Source: Tachypleus tridentatus
Taxonomy: Eukaryota; Arthropoda; Merostomata; Xiphosura; Limulidae
Length of the DNA stretch: 64,000 nt
Reading direction: 5' to 3'
NCBI RefSeq assembly: GCF_004210375.1
Contig: NC_134837.1
Span: forward strand, 18,609,586-18,673,585
Shown here piece after piece: positions 11,297 to 23,995 of this stretch (within the stretch, counting starts at the first letter, position 1; each line of letters opens with the position of its first letter). The position numbers and the translations under genes are program-made. The notes under the pieces were generated by a model, which was given only the letters and a program-made list of their open reading frames with translations, had not been told where the DNA came from and ran no database searches.

Positions 11297-11411
11297 CCCC
11301 CACTAGTACAGCGGTATCTCTAGGAGTTTACAACACTACAATCAAGGGTTCGATTTCCCCGCGGTGGGCTCAAAAGATAGCCCGATGTAACCTTGCTATA
11401 AAAGTACACAC
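11297..11411 (+). mobile_element. SINE family B
   Basis: Begins cccccactagtacagcggta, with B box gggttcgatttccccgcggt, then gatagcccgatgtaaccttg and an ACAC-type tail. Confidence 0.88.
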
Positions 11412-11459
11412 ACAGGTATGTTGGAAATAATCAAACGAATTATATTTATTAAAGTTTAC

Positions 11460-11650
11460 CAAAAACGTGAAATTCTCCAGAAGTGGACGAACACGTAACA
11501 TGATATAATGGCAATCTGAACTGAAGTGGAACAGACATGTTGCAATATGTGACGTTGGATTTTCTAGAAGTAGGATGATCTCACTGCGTCATATGACAAG
11601 GAACAAACTGCATCACGTGACACGGAATTTTCCAGAAGTTGAACATGTTG
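11460..11650. repeat. Degenerate tandem motif, about 3 copies
   Basis: A phrase like gaattttccagaagttg recurs near 11470, 11562 and 11620 within a shared longer context. Weak, decayed repeats. Confidence 0.4.
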
Positions 11651-12349
11651 CAACACCGTCGAAGATCTCCATCAGTCAAATTGCCTCACGTAAAGATAAT
11701 TTCTAATTTCTGTAAAAAACAAAATGGCCAGTTAAAATTCATCAAAGTTAGGAACTCAAAGCATTATCTTTTTGTGCTTGTAAATTAACTCTTGCCAAAT
11801 AACTCACTTTGTAAACTCTTTATTTGACTACAGGATTTATTGGTGAATTTGAAATCGTAACAATCGTAGCGTTAAGTCAAGCAAAAAAAATACGATAGGC
11901 TAACGGACTTTGTACATGTCATTCACGTAAAAAAACAATCAAACTCGATTTATTCGTAAGACAAAATTAAAAACTATTTCTGATAGGATAATAATCTAAT
12001 TCGTCATTTATATTATTCCCGAGAGTAACAAATCCATTTCTCTTTATTTAATAAACAAAAGATACAATATTGTTAATATTTGTAATATTATCCAATAGAT
12101 GGCACTACATACCATTCATTCCATATTTAATACTGTTATTTAATTTATGCTATTATCAATCCAACCAGCCTTCTTTAATTTTTGGCTTCGGATCTTAATT
12201 TTTTGGCAACTTTATGTGCTGCGGTATTCTCGGGTGAAAGTGGTTTCACATTGGAACTTCACTGGATAAATCCACTCAACGAGAGATTCGACAAAATAAC
12301 ACTATCACAAAGTATTGTTTAATTAGAACTGGCTGTTTAAACTATTATT
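11651..12349. other. AT-rich intergenic sequence
   Basis: Nothing recognised. Confidence 0.5.
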
Positions 12350-12635
12350 GTTTGTTTGTTTATTTGTTTTTGAAATTTCGCACAAAGCTACTCGAGGGCT
12401 ATCTGTGCTAGCCGTCCCTAATTTAGCAGTGTAAGTCTAGAGGGAAGGCAGCTAGTCATCACCACCCACCGCCAACTCTTGGGCTACACTTTTACCAACG
12501 AATAGTGGGATTGACCGTCACATTATAATGCCCCCACGGCTGAAAGGGCGAGCATGTTTGGTGTGACGGGGATGCGAACCCGCGATCCTCAGATTACGAG
12601 TCGCACGCCTTAACACGCTTGGCCACGTCGGGCCC
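12350..12635 (-). mobile_element. SINE family A, full length
   Basis: Runs from TTTG-type tail to head (cacgtcgggccc on this strand) and is close to consensus. No confident TSD. It forms an inverted pair with the plus-strand copy starting about 70 bp downstream. Confidence 0.93.
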
Positions 12636-12703
12636 GTATTTACGTTACGAGAAACAGTTGTTTCCTATTAGACTACGTGCAAGTTTTCTATTGAGTCCAA
12701 AAC

Positions 12704-12983
12704 GGCCCAGTTTGGCCAGGTGGTTGAGGTACTCGACTCGTAATCTTAAAGTCGCGGGTTCGAATTTCCGTCACACCAAACGTGCTCACCCTTTCAGCCG
12801 TGGGGACGTTATTATATGACGGTCAATCCCACTATTCGATGGTAAAAGACTAGCCCAAGAGTAGGCGGTGGGTGGTGATGACTAGCTACCTTCTCTTTTT
12901 TCTTACACTGCTAAAGTAGGAACGGTTAGCGCAGATAGCCCTCGTGTAGCTTTGCGCGAAATTCAAAAACAAACAAACAAATC
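12704..12983 (+). mobile_element. SINE family A, full length with near-perfect TSD
   Basis: Head ggcccagtttggccaggtgg, cacacc-subfamily B box, body, 3' module and tail. TSD agtccaaaac (12694-12703) against agtccgaaac (12984-12993), one mismatch. Confidence 0.93.
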
Positions 12984-12993
12984 AGTCCGAAAC

Positions 12994-13550
12994 CTCGAAG
13001 CTACCCAGTGTAATTGCACAACCATGTGTCACAGACTAATAATCACAATTATCTGAGTACCATAAAGATTAAATAACAGAATCAAATATCTGACTTGCGT
13101 TTCTTCTGCAGTTTACTTGTTTATGTCACACGCCATTACTGTTGACATTTGACATTTCACACAAGGTCGTTTACAAAAACTAATTTCTGAAAGAGAGCCC
13201 CTGGTGTTCAAGTTATTTCACTTTATAACAAAAGATTTTTGAGCCGTGCATTACATTAAACTCTAACATTTTTCTTTCAAACTTCCACAAAATAGAGATA
13301 ACAAAGTATTTTTCCTCCCGCTACTGTTCATATCATTATGCACGAATATAACATAACTTCATCACAAGAAATGGGGAAATTCTTTCAGCTTCAAAACATA
13401 AAAAAATAAAATATCACGTAAGTGATTATCGTTAACTTTTCAATTTTAACTCTGCAGAAATATCACAATATAATGGTTGTACCAGTTTTCAGTTAGGGTT
13501 CTATCACACTCGTAGTATTTAAGAAGTCTGTGCAGCTAGTTACATGAATT
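12994..13550. other. Intergenic sequence
   Basis: Nothing recognised. Confidence 0.5.
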
Positions 13551-13561
13551 GCTGAAACTGT

Positions 13562-13841
13562 TATTTTGTTTGTTTTTTTGAATTTCGCACAAAGCTACAC
13601 GAGGACTCTCTGTGCTAGCCGTCCCTAATTTAGCAGTGTAAGACAAGAGGGAAGGCAGCTAGTCATCACCACCCACCGCCCATTCTGGGGCTACTCTTTT
13701 ACCAACGAATAGTGGGATTGACCGTCACATTATAATGCCCCCACGGCTGAAAGGGCGAGCATGTTTGGTGTGACGGGGATGTGAACCCGCGACCCTCAGA
13801 TTACGAGTCGCATGCCTTAACACACTTGGCCATGCTGGGCC
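13562..13841 (-). mobile_element. SINE family A, full length with TSD
   Basis: All modules present. TSD gctgaaactgt (13551-13561) against gctggaactgt (13842-13852), one mismatch. Confidence 0.94.
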
Positions 13842-14113
13842 GCTGGAACTGTGAATCACCTTTAAATCCAACATTTTCTCATCCTGTTCATTATAAATAG
13901 CCTATGTGTGCCCTCAGATTTTATATTCACATATTCATGATTATAGTGGGATAACACAGACCTTTCAACATCGTTTCACTTTTAACAATAAAAGCCAGTT
14001 TATCAGAGTTTGATCCCTCAATTGCTTTTTTTCGGAGCTCCTAAAACATTAATGATGGTATCTATCCAGGAGTAAAATCTGATATACCATAAATGGCTTA
14101 ACTCCCATAAGAT

Positions 14114-14385
14114 GGCCCGGCATAGCTAGGTAGTTAAAGCAGTTGACTCGAAATCCGAGGATAGCGGGTTCGAATCCCGTTCACCACAAACATGTTTGCC
14201 GTTTCAATCGTGAGAGCGTTATAATGTGACGGTCAATCGCACTATTCGTTGATAAAAGAGTAGCCCAAGTGTTGTCGGTGGGTGGTGATGACCAGCTGCC
14301 TTCCATCTAGTCTTACACCGCTAAATTAGGGACAACTAGCGCAGAAGCCCTGAGTAGCTTTAGTGAAATTCAAAACAAAAAACAA
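14114..14385 (+). mobile_element. SINE family A
   Basis: Head ggcccggcatagctaggtag, B box gggttcgaatcccgttc, body and a shortened 3' module. A candidate TSD (cccataagat / ctcatgagac) is too diverged to trust. Confidence 0.9.
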
Positions 14386-15024
14386 ATCTCATGAGACGTC
14401 CATGATGTAAACATTCAACAAACATACAGGGCCTTCTTTAATCTGTTTTAATCTTCATTTCGCAAGCCTGAGTGATAGCCTACAAGTAAACCACACTCTT
14501 AATGCTGTTATCCTGTGTTAGCTCCGTCAAGATCCACTCAGTGAATATCTTATCACACAACTGATGTCAAAAGTATTTCGAAAAGATAACAAATGCAAGC
14601 CCCAGGTGTTTTGTTTTCTTCATTATGCAGTATATGCTCTTTTCTTCAGCTACAGCAACACAGATTTAATCCAACAATAACACCATGTAACACAATGTTT
14701 ACTTTTCTTGTTCCTGGGCAGAAAGTGTTATTTCCCAATTGCTTATGCCTAAAGTAAATGGAAAAAAAAAAACTATTTTTCTCTTCAAACTTTGCTTTTG
14801 TGACCTGGGAGCGAATAACGAAAACATCATGGGAGACTATATTTGGGGGCTGATACGTGAAAATGATTTACATTACAGTCGCAAATCTCGAAAAACTATT
14901 CACTTCTAAACTTTTTGTGTAACTTTAGTATAAATACATGCAAATTTTGATTCATATGTTGTTTTGTTCAGACCTTAGGTAAATGAAAATGTGCAAATTT
15001 GCCCGTTTTTACACAGAAAATAGG
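14386..15024. other. Intergenic sequence
   Basis: Nothing recognised beyond a short poly-A run near 14761. Confidence 0.5.
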
Positions 15025-15780
15025 TTAATTAATAAATTTTATTATCAAGGTCAAACTTCTTTCTTTATGCAAACAAAAAAGTCTGTTGTGTGTTCCTAGT
15101 TGTAATTTAGCTCTGAGTGGTTGATATACCACAAGATATCCCAGAGTTCTGCTAATATCAGAAACTCCAATTCTTGCCCTTGTACTCCAATACACATACA
15201 TCAAGATCTTCTCAGGCCTGAAAAAGCTCTGCTGTCCATCACACCTCCTGGTGAAAATGTTTGACAACACTCCCTCACGTCAATGACGAAATCAAAGTTT
15301 CGATTCCCTAATTTTTTTTTGGAATTACAGATGTTGTATTCACTGTCTACTCTGTAGCATGGAGTACCTGCTGTCTTCTTCAAACAAAGTCAATAGCCAG
15401 AACATCCACTGCTGATCATCTACAAGTTACCTTAGTCACTACAAGTGAAGCATGGGTTTTACTACTCCCATTTAGAAAGGTGAACATGGGTTCTATCGGA
15501 TCTTCCTCCCTGGGAAGTGATCCATGATCTTCTTAGTGCCCTCCGTCTTACCAGTTCACGAGAAGATCACGGCTGGTGCCTCCAGTTTTTCTTCCTTTTG
15601 TTGTAATTTCCAGAGCTATTGTTGTTTTTCCTGTTGATGTATCAGTTTGAGAGTTCTGTAGAGACCATCGAAGTGGTCTCAGATTCAATTGTGCCGCCTT
15701 CAGGGCAGTGTAGAATCTTAATAGGGTAGCCCTATTTAATGGAGGATCTGAATACACCATTTCTGAGTCATAAGTGGTAA
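15025..15780 (-). other. Unrecognised short open frames, possibly decayed coding sequence
   Basis: Three minus-strand open frames of 60-81 codons lie close together (15025-15270, 15201-15383, 15548-15760). One contains CQTFSPGGVMDSRAFSGLRR. The stretch is less AT-rich than its flanks, which is why it is listed. No family was recognised and the frames are interrupted. It may be an old transposon or gene fragment, or chance. Confidence 0.25.
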
Positions 15781-16102
15781 TAGATTTTAGAAATGGAGCT
15801 TTGCAACGGAAAACAAATTATGAGATAGTTTATCTTATACATGACTAATCTGTCAGATGGTTAATTCCCCATGGTGACTGACTTTCCCTCTAGATCATGC
15901 TTCCTTCTTACCATCTCGAAACAAGAGGATAGAAACTGCTTACCTATTCTTGTGGATATAGATATTTTTCACAGACGGCACGACGTACGCGTTTTTTATG
16001 AACTGCCATCGTCTTGTATATTGAGTATAAATAACCGAGGCAAGTGAATAAAAGTTAGATCATTATGCACACAGCACTGCCATTTTAGTACGTGTTTATT
16101 TA
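15781..16102. other. Intergenic sequence
   Basis: Nothing recognised. Confidence 0.45.
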
Positions 16103-16203
16103 AAGCAAAGCCACGTCAAACTATCTGGTTGTCCACCCACTGGAATCGAACCGCTGATTTTAGAGTTATAAAATCCGTAGCTTTACCTGCTGCACCAGCG
16201 AGA
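16103..16203 (-). mobile_element. SINE family B, degraded
   Basis: Minus-strand head with reverse B box (cactggaatcgaaccgctga), reverse A-box region (ctttacctgctgcaccagcg) and a partial 3' module (agcaaagccacg). Confidence 0.7.
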
Positions 16204-16328
16204 TGACTTCCTATTCCACTTATTATAACTTAGTGAACTAAACAAATATGAATACATACAATTAATTCTACTGTATTTTGTGTATGAAAATACATGTAAA
16301 TGATATAATGTATTAAAACAATGAAATA

Positions 16329-16602
16329 GTTTGTTTGTTTTGAATTTTGCACAAAGCTGCACGAGGACTATCTGTGCCAGCTGTCCCTAATTTAGCAGTG
16401 TAAGACTAGAGGGAAGACAGCTAGTCATCACCACCCACGCCAACTTTTGGGCTACTCTTTTACCAACGAATAGTATGATTGACCGTCACGTTATAACGCC
16501 TCCACTGCTGAAAGGCCGAGCATGTTTGGCGCGACCGGGATGCGAACCCGCGACCCTCAGATTACGAGTCGCACGCCTTAACACGCTTGGCCATGCCGGG
16601 CC
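16329..16602 (-). mobile_element. SINE family A, young copy with perfect 12-bp TSD
   Basis: Complete element with a near-consensus body and the gcgaccgggatgcgaacccg head subfamily. TSD aacaatgaaata at 16317-16328 and 16603-16614. Confidence 0.96.
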
Positions 16603-16860
16603 AACAATGAAATAACTTGAATAATAGTTGCAAATATCGATTGTATTTCTTTCATCCATTTAAGCTGCAGAAACAAGTTCCTGATATGATAAATAACAAG
16701 CTCCTATTTTGTCATGCATATTAATATCTGTTTTTGTAGTTCTGTTCATTATGAGCAACATTAAGAAGACATAAAGAATTCTAACTGTACATAATGCTGG
16801 GTATTAAGAATTATTATAAATTATTTAACGTTGCTTTATAACAAGTATATTTGTTTTCTC

Positions 16861-17140
16861 TTTGTTTGTTTTTTCGAATCTCACAGAAAGCTACACGAGT
16901 GTTATTTGCGCTAGCCGTCCTTAACTCAGCAGTACCAGACTTGAAGGAAGATACCTAGCTAGTCATCACCACCCACCGCCGACTCGTGGGCTACTCTTTT
17001 ACCAATGAATAGTGGGACTGACCGTCACTTTATAACGCCTCACAGATAAAAGGGCGAGCGTCTTTGGTGTGACGGGAATTCGAACCCGCTACCGTCAAAT
17101 TACGAATCGAACGCCTTAACACACCTGGCCATGCCTGACC
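16861..17140 (-). mobile_element. SINE family A, older copy
   Basis: Tail, 3' module, body and head (atgcctgacc at the end) are all present with many substitutions. No TSD found. Confidence 0.9.
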
Positions 17141-17660
17141 AACTCAGAATGATTTATACAAAATTTTTTAACAGAACTGACAAAAACCAAAAATTAAAAG
17201 ACACCAAAATGCTCGTCTTCAGAAACTGAGCTGATTGTTTATTGAATTCACTTTGACTTACATTATCACGGTAGACGTCTCACTTCTCCGTGAGATTATC
17301 ATTGTCTACGATCGTTGGGTAAGCATCATTTTCTGTCGTGGAACCAACTTGTGTCCTTCAAGGAACTGACTGCCACACCAACTCTGATGAACAGTAAAAT
17401 CTGATGTACTTCTTTCTTGGTCAACAACTTGGCTTGCAGCCTTGTCTGATTTACCGTATTGCTTCGAATTTAAGTTGCACCTTACTTTAAAAAGGAATTT
17501 TCATGGAAGAAATTGGATGATAATTAGAAATTCTCTCCGATGAGTAAAAAACACAATAAAATAGAATCTGAAGAACAAAAAAGTCAGACAAAGACTTGGG
17601 ACGATGATATCCAACTACATCGCTAGATGGCGCTGACATCGGCAAATTTGAAATCTTGTA
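17141..17660. other. Intergenic sequence
   Basis: Nothing recognised. Confidence 0.5.
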
Positions 17661-17925
17661 GTTGTTGTTTTTTATTTTCGCGCAAAGCTACACGAGGGCT
17701 ATCTGCGCTAGTCGTCCCTACGTTAGCAGTGTAAGACTAGAGGGAAGGCAGCTAGTCATCACCACCCACCGCCAACTTTTTGGTTACTCTTCTACCAAGA
17801 CTAGTGGGATTGATAATCACATTATAATTTCTCCATGGCTGAAAGGGCGAGGATGTTTGGTGTGATGGAGGCTCGAACCAGGGACCCTCAGATTACGAGT
17901 CGAGCACTTTAATCATCGAGGTCAG
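17661..17925 (-). mobile_element. SINE family A, head partly decayed
   Basis: The 3' module and body are good. The head is recognisable up to the A-box region (cactttaatcatcgaggtca) but its 5' end is eroded. Confidence 0.87.
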
Positions 17926-17998
17926 TTATCTAAGTCAAGTCCTCTTTCTTAGAAGAATATTCTGTCACATGAGAATCGATTTATATGCCGCAACATTC

Positions 17999-18020
17999 AA
18001 TTATATATATATATATATCT
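17999..18020. repeat. (TA)n microsatellite
   Basis: About ten TA dinucleotides. Confidence 0.9.
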
Positions 18021-18203
18021 TTATACACGCACTGCCCCTATAATAGTAAAAGATATCAAGGCATACTTCAACTGACTAACAGAAGTCTGACAGAAAATAG
18101 CACACAATTTTATTTTCGGCAGACTAAGTTAGGTCAATAGATAAGGTCCCCGATAAGATAGTGTATTCGTGTCTTGTTAGTTCAAACCCACGTTCCACTT
18201 ACC

Positions 18204-19235
18204 ATTACGTGCGCAATCATTACCCGGAACGTTGAAACCTCTTTCAGCCAATAGCTAAACATTTATTAAACAAGCCACTGTGCTCTATTATACATTGGTC
18301 ACTTGTCCCTCAGCTAAATAAATCTGATATAAAAAAACAGACCCCTGAAGCCTGGTGTCAGTGATGGCGATTTAATAGTTTGTCGTATCTGGTGTTGAGA
18401 TAACAACCAGGTTTTCGTTCGTGCGACGTAATTTGAAGGGCTGTTGATAAATATTTCAAAATAGTCTGTCATAACTGCTATTTCTAAACCAAAATGTTTT
18501 CTAAATGTTTTCTTTCCTTGGCGAATAAATAAATATTTTCAATCGAGTACACATGGTCTGAATAGTAGCTTGGAAAGTTCTTAAAACAATACGTTTAAAA
18601 ATTCAAAATCTATAAGTTGAATCCTCCATAGAGAAATTTGGTCTAATTAAATTTCATTTCTACTAATATTAGCCTCTTGAAATATGTCAGAGAATTACGG
18701 TTACACCAAGAGTAAATACTTCCAGAAACTCAAAATTGTAAGTTTGGAAGCCGATTGTAATATCTAATCTTCTCACGACTAAAGAATCTTTAAATAGTTT
18801 TCTGTCTTGTATCTTTGTCTTGAATTCATGTTCTGTGTAGTCTGTCTCCAATTCTTACTGCATCTGTTCAGATAACAATGAATTGCACTCAGAGTATGTC
18901 GATTCTGATGATGCTAGATCATAAAGATGTCTGTGGGCTGGAATCTTTATCAGGCTCTGCATCCTTGGTAAAGTGATAAGACCCTCAACTTCTTTCTGTC
19001 GAGCCTTCTTGGTTAGTCTATCATGTCCCGTGTAGTACCTTAAACAAGATACATTAATGGAACTAACTTGTTCAAAAATAATGTAGTCCAATGAGAAAGC
19101 GGTGAATTTAAGGACTTACACCAATAAAATCTGGGTTTAGGTTCACCGTGAGAAACACAGCAAATCGTTCAATGTAGCACTGCGCGAAAGTAAATAAATC
19201 TTAGATCAAGAAGAATACAATATTTTCATAAATTT
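18204..19235. other. AT-rich intergenic sequence
   Basis: No gene seen. A 78-codon minus-strand open frame (18855-19091) has no recognisable domain and is treated as chance. Confidence 0.5.
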
Positions 19236-19447
19236 TCGTAAGGGTATACGTTAAATTTAGTCAAGGGTGTATGTTAAAATTAGTCAAGGGTATATGTTAA
19301 AATTAGTCAAGGGTGTATGTTAAAATTATTCAAGGGTGTATGTTAAAATTAGTCAAGGGTGTATGTAAAAATTAGTCAAGGGTATATGTTAAACTTAGTC
19401 AAGGGAATATGTTAAAAGTAGTCAAGGGTATATGTTAAAATTATTCT
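19236..19447. repeat. 23-bp minisatellite, about 9 copies
   Basis: Unit gggtatatgttaaaattagt + caa, alternating gggtgta and gggtata variants. Edge copies are diverged. Confidence 0.92.
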
Positions 19448-19534
19448 AGCATATCTGAGTAACGTGATACCCTATGAAAATGTTGTTAACTAAGACTCTC
19501 CTATTTCTTTCTAAAATAGCTTCTTTATTGGTCT

Positions 19535-19655
19535 ATCTGGAATATCCGGTGGCTCAGCGATGAATCGTATGGCTTACAATGCTTAAATTTAGGTTTCACA
19601 CCTGCAGTGGTCAGAGTACAGATAATTCATTATGTAGCTTTGTGACAAGTAACAA
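19535..19655 (+). mobile_element. SINE family C, degraded
   Basis: Head-like ggtggctcagcgatgaatcg, tcttacaatgctt-type middle, B-box-like aggtttcacacctgcagtgg, then the 3' module relic tatgtagctttgtgac. Confidence 0.6.
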
Positions 19656-19965
19656 ACATTCATATTGTCTCAAAGTGCGTCTTATACTAGTTTACTGATA
19701 CCAAAAACATAAATAGATATTTTTAGCATGATGATAATTTTTTATATTCATAAATAAAAGTTTAAGTATTCCTGTAACAAAAAACTGTGGATACTTAACG
19801 TGTTCATCAGTTCTTGCAATAATGTATTTTAAAGTTTCCACGGTTCTTCAAGTGACCCAGTTTAACTTTAGATTTTATTATCGTATAGAAAAGATATTTT
19901 TACTGTTCCTGAGGAGCGAATATTTGAAATATTTTCTGGAGATAGCCACTAGTTCCTCAATGTTT

Positions 19966-20248
19966 ACCAGGCTCGGCATGGCCAAGCGTGTTAAGGCGTG
20001 CGACTCGTAATCCGAGGGTGGCGGGTTCGCATCCCCGTCGCGCCGAACATGCTCGCCCTCTCAGCCGTGGGGGCGTTATAATGTGACGGTCAATCCCACT
20101 ATTCGTTGGTAAAAGAGTAGCCCAAGAGTTGGCGGTGGGTGGTGATGACTAGCTGCCTTCCCTCTAGTATTACACTGCTAAATTAGGGACGGCTAGCACT
20201 GATAGCCCTCGTGTAGCTTTGTGCGAAATTCACAAAACAAACAAACAA
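19966..20248 (+). mobile_element. SINE family A, young copy with TSD
   Basis: Near-consensus element. A 9-bp TSD, tcaatgttt, at 19957-19965 and 20249-20257. The last residues of a 62-codon open frame run into its head by accident. Confidence 0.94.
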
Positions 20249-20257
20249 TCAATGTTT

Positions 20258-21326
20258 TCCCACATTAACTCTAGCAGTCAAAACTCACTTCAAAGTGACA
20301 CCTGACCTATTACAATAACCATAAACTACAAAAGAGTGAACCATTTTATTTTTATCTAAAACGACTAGTTCTTGTATTAGTGAATATCCATCACACAGTG
20401 TTTTACCTGCAACACTCTAGATAGTTAAACAATAACTTATTGTTTGACCCACAAGATGGTAAATGAGCTGAATATACAAATTTTTCATTAATTTTATTCA
20501 CCCTTAATGAGACTCAAACACAGTTCTGTAATATTGATATCAGTTGTCATCCAATAAGCCATTATGGAAACTCGGAGTGCAAGAAGCTGATAATAAAGAT
20601 GGTTTCTCTTAGTCATTCAAATTTTTATTCCATGACATGAATTCAATAGCTATTCCAATAAAGTAGCTGATGAGATTTGACTAGTTTTTGAGCGTCAAAT
20701 TACATGCTAAGCTTTGTGCTTGGGGAAAGCCAGACAGATCAGATGAAAGTCTAAAATTGAATATGGCCTCTTAGTCCAAAATTGGCTTTCTTTTTGAAGC
20801 TCTTATAATACAATTTAATTATGTTGTCTTAAAAGTTGTGCAGGCTACTTCAAGGGGACTATATTCTTCCGTCATTTTCTCTTGAGAATGCGCAGAACAT
20901 GCGCAACTTTACTAAAAATGAACAAAATATTCTTCATTCTCTACAAACATTGCTACATGACAACAAAAGTGGATTAAAAGTGAAGAAGTGAAGCAGTCGA
21001 TTCGAAAAACGTGGCAAAATGTCAAAGCAGTTCCATCACTTCTTGTTCACATCGGCTCATTTCACAGTAGAGATGTGAAAAAAATTTCAACTTTCGGAAT
21101 CTGGTGTGTCTAATGCATTACTTTTAATAGTAATCTCGAATTTTGCTTCTACATAAAACTTTATTCTACTCCAAAATATGAGAAATATTCTAAGATAATT
21201 ATGAATTATTTCTCTAATTCAGCCTTAAGCGTTTATTCTAACCCTAATAACAATCGGAATTTAAATAGTGTGAATCAGTAAAAAGCAACAAACTCAAACA
21301 GCAATAATATGTTTAATATCCACATC
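20258..21326. other. AT-rich intergenic sequence
   Basis: No repeat family or gene recognised. Confidence 0.5.
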
Positions 21327-21336
21327 GTAACTGAAT

Positions 21337-21603
21337 GACCAGCATGGCCAGATGGTTAAAGCACTCGACTCGAAATACGAAGGTCGCGGGTTTGAATACC
21401 AAACACCAAACATGCTCGCCCTTTCAGCCGTGGGAGTGTTATAATGTGACAGTCAATCTCACTATTCGTTGGTAAAAGAGTAGTTCAAAAGCTAGTGGTG
21501 GGTGGTGATGACTAGCTGTTTTCCCTCTAGTCTTACACTGCTAAATTATGGACGGCTAGCGCAGACAGCTCTCGTGTAGCTTTTCGCGAAATGCAAACCA
21601 AAT
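21337..21603 (+). mobile_element. SINE family A with perfect TSD
   Basis: The head has a small deletion after the B box, and the tail is reduced to gcaaacca. TSD gtaactgaat at 21327-21336 and 21604-21613. Confidence 0.93.
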
Positions 21604-21613
21604 GTAACTGAAT

Positions 21614-22270
21614 ATTTTGTTACTGTACATTTTGGTTGCTATTTCAATGCTGAAAAGTTTCTTTATAATATTTGACTTGTGGATTTTGTTGTGGATGTAA
21701 ATATTGTTCAAACTGAACTATTAAAAATAGCTATTACAATGTTACAATATTACAATAGCGATAGTTATATGAGAAAGATTAATATGAGTTTGGTTTTCAT
21801 TTGAAACACTAATATAGCGCGCCAAATTTGGGCAGAATCAATCAGTTCGTTTGAAGGGAGATTCGCTTGCAGATACACAAATTATAGTATAATATTGTAT
21901 TGTATAGTTACCACACAGTTATGACAATATTTATAGATCTCGTGTGAAAAACGTCTCTACCTCAGTTTTTATAATCAGCTCTGCCGAACCTCACTTCTCA
22001 GAGCTGGATAATTTTATTAAAGAAACTGACATTAATATTATCGGTGTACGTGTTGCATGTATCTTCTCTAAATAAAATATTCCATTTTATGTTTGTATGA
22101 ATTTGCAGCCTTGAAATTTTGAAAATAATTATTGTGATATGTTTTAAAGAAAATTTTATAATGTTTACTTTTGTTCTAGATTTATGTCTTCCTAGATTGT
22201 CTTAAAGTTTTCTTTTTTATTTTATAAAACTGTAAAATATATTTATTTTGATTCGAAAATACCTCCGGTA
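21614..22270. other. AT-rich intergenic sequence
   Basis: Nothing recognised. Confidence 0.5.
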
Positions 22271-22509
22271 GTTTATTTGTTTGGTTTGTTTTGAATTTCG
22301 CCCAAAGCTACACGATGGCTATCTGTGCTAGCCGTCCCTAATTTAGCAGTGCAAGACTAGAGGCAAGGCAGCTAGTCATCACCACCCACCGCCAACTCTT
22401 GGGCTACTCTTTTACCAACGAAAAGTGGGATTGACCGTTACATTATAACGCTCCCATGGCTGAAAGGTCGAGTATGTTTGGTGTGACGGGGACTCGAACC
22501 CGCAACCTA
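22271..22509 (-). mobile_element. SINE family A, head truncated
   Basis: Tail, 3' module and body are intact and near consensus. The element stops just inside the B box (ggactcgaacccgcaacct), so the 5' part of the tRNA head is missing. This fits 5' truncation during reverse transcription or a later deletion. Confidence 0.9.
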
Positions 22510-23990
22510 TCAAGAAATAATTCATGCTTTTAAAACTAATAATAATGAATGTTTTGAAATAAACAGATATTAAAAACTATAGAGAAAGCTTTAATTTAGG
22601 ATTCAATTATTTAAACCAAAGACATACAATACTCTTTTATATATTTATTACACAACAGTGGTTGAGAATATTCCACAGTTTTGGTAAACTGTTGAAGGTA
22701 GAGTAACTTATGATTTTGTTCGTGTGGGTCTGAAAAGTTTGTTTTTTTTTTAATTCGTTTTCAATGCTGTAAAACTAAAAATAAAAATTGTGGAAGCTAT
22801 GAACAAATAATGAATACATTTTAATCTGGTTTTGAAATATTTACTGTCATTTATTGTATTTAACTAAGCCTACTTTTTTTATTTCTTCTTATGCGAAAGG
22901 CATAATAGTTTCCTGTTATTCTGAAATATCGTGATTCTAATTAAGCATATACATAGCATAGCAACCTTTAGAAACCAGTATCACAACTGTAGTGGAAGTT
23001 GTTTAGGAACACTTTTATTCTAACAGCATATCATCAAGCTCAGCTTTTATCACCTTGTTTCGATGCCTACGTGAATGTATCCCCGGATTGGAAACTAGAA
23101 CAAACAAGGAGAATTTTGCACGTTCCACTAATGCATGGCTTCTCAAACCTGAGATACAGGCAATTACGTAACACCTTGACAACCAAAGTTGCGAAACATT
23201 GATTGGCTAAAACTCATAAAATTATATTTGTAGTCAAGTAACAAGTTCGAATTACAGCGTTATTTTTCAAAGCTAATATGAAATAACTAGCAGCTGATGT
23301 GACGAAGTTGTAGTTGACGATTTAAGGGTGAGGCCCCTTCACTATTTTGTTTTATTTTTTGATATTACGTAGGAAAACGGCTGAGATAAGAAAGTGGCAA
23401 AAGATTCCTGGGATATCTAGCCCCCAAACCAAGTTGCGTTCGAATAAATCATTACGAACTACAGTTCCTAACCTACCCTTTAGGCCTAGGTGCTCCCGTG
23501 AATATATAATCATTCTATCAGTGGTACTGCCATAGATCCTTGATTAGTTGATTTTGTTTTTTGTTTTTTTATGGGACAAGTCCCTTAGGCTTACTCCTAA
23601 CAAATCATATTTTGTGAACAAGGAAATAATAAATATCATTCAGTGAAGTCTACTGAATTAATATACTCATCAGGGCAAAGCCAGAAAGATTGGTTAGTTT
23701 GAGCGCAAGGTAATTAAAACTTTCAGCTAAACCCGCTACTCAAAATAACAAAACATGTCTACCAGTTCAGTAACGTATATCTTTAGGCTTTAAATATATA
23801 ATCAATGTTCAGAGACCTAGTTTCGCTTCTCTCGAAGGTAAATTAAAATATATAGCAACATCACTTTAGTAGCAGTTGGCTTTCGGTTAGCAGAAGACAC
23901 ATGTTAACCAACCGAGCATGCCCATACGTTCTTGATAACGATAAACCTACTTTAAATAAATATGTAACTCAGAACGGTTGGTATGGATAT
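22510..23990. other. Intergenic sequence
   Basis: Two short plus-strand open frames (22999-23202, 23347-23535) were inspected. Neither has a recognisable domain. No repeat recognised. Confidence 0.5.
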
Positions 23991-23995
23991 TAAAA

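Noticed and set aside
18121-18203. tRNA-like segment (gttaggtcaatagataaggt ... ttagttcaaacccacgtt)
   Set aside because: Has A- and B-box-like words but no convincing arms, no SINE tail and no second copy seen.
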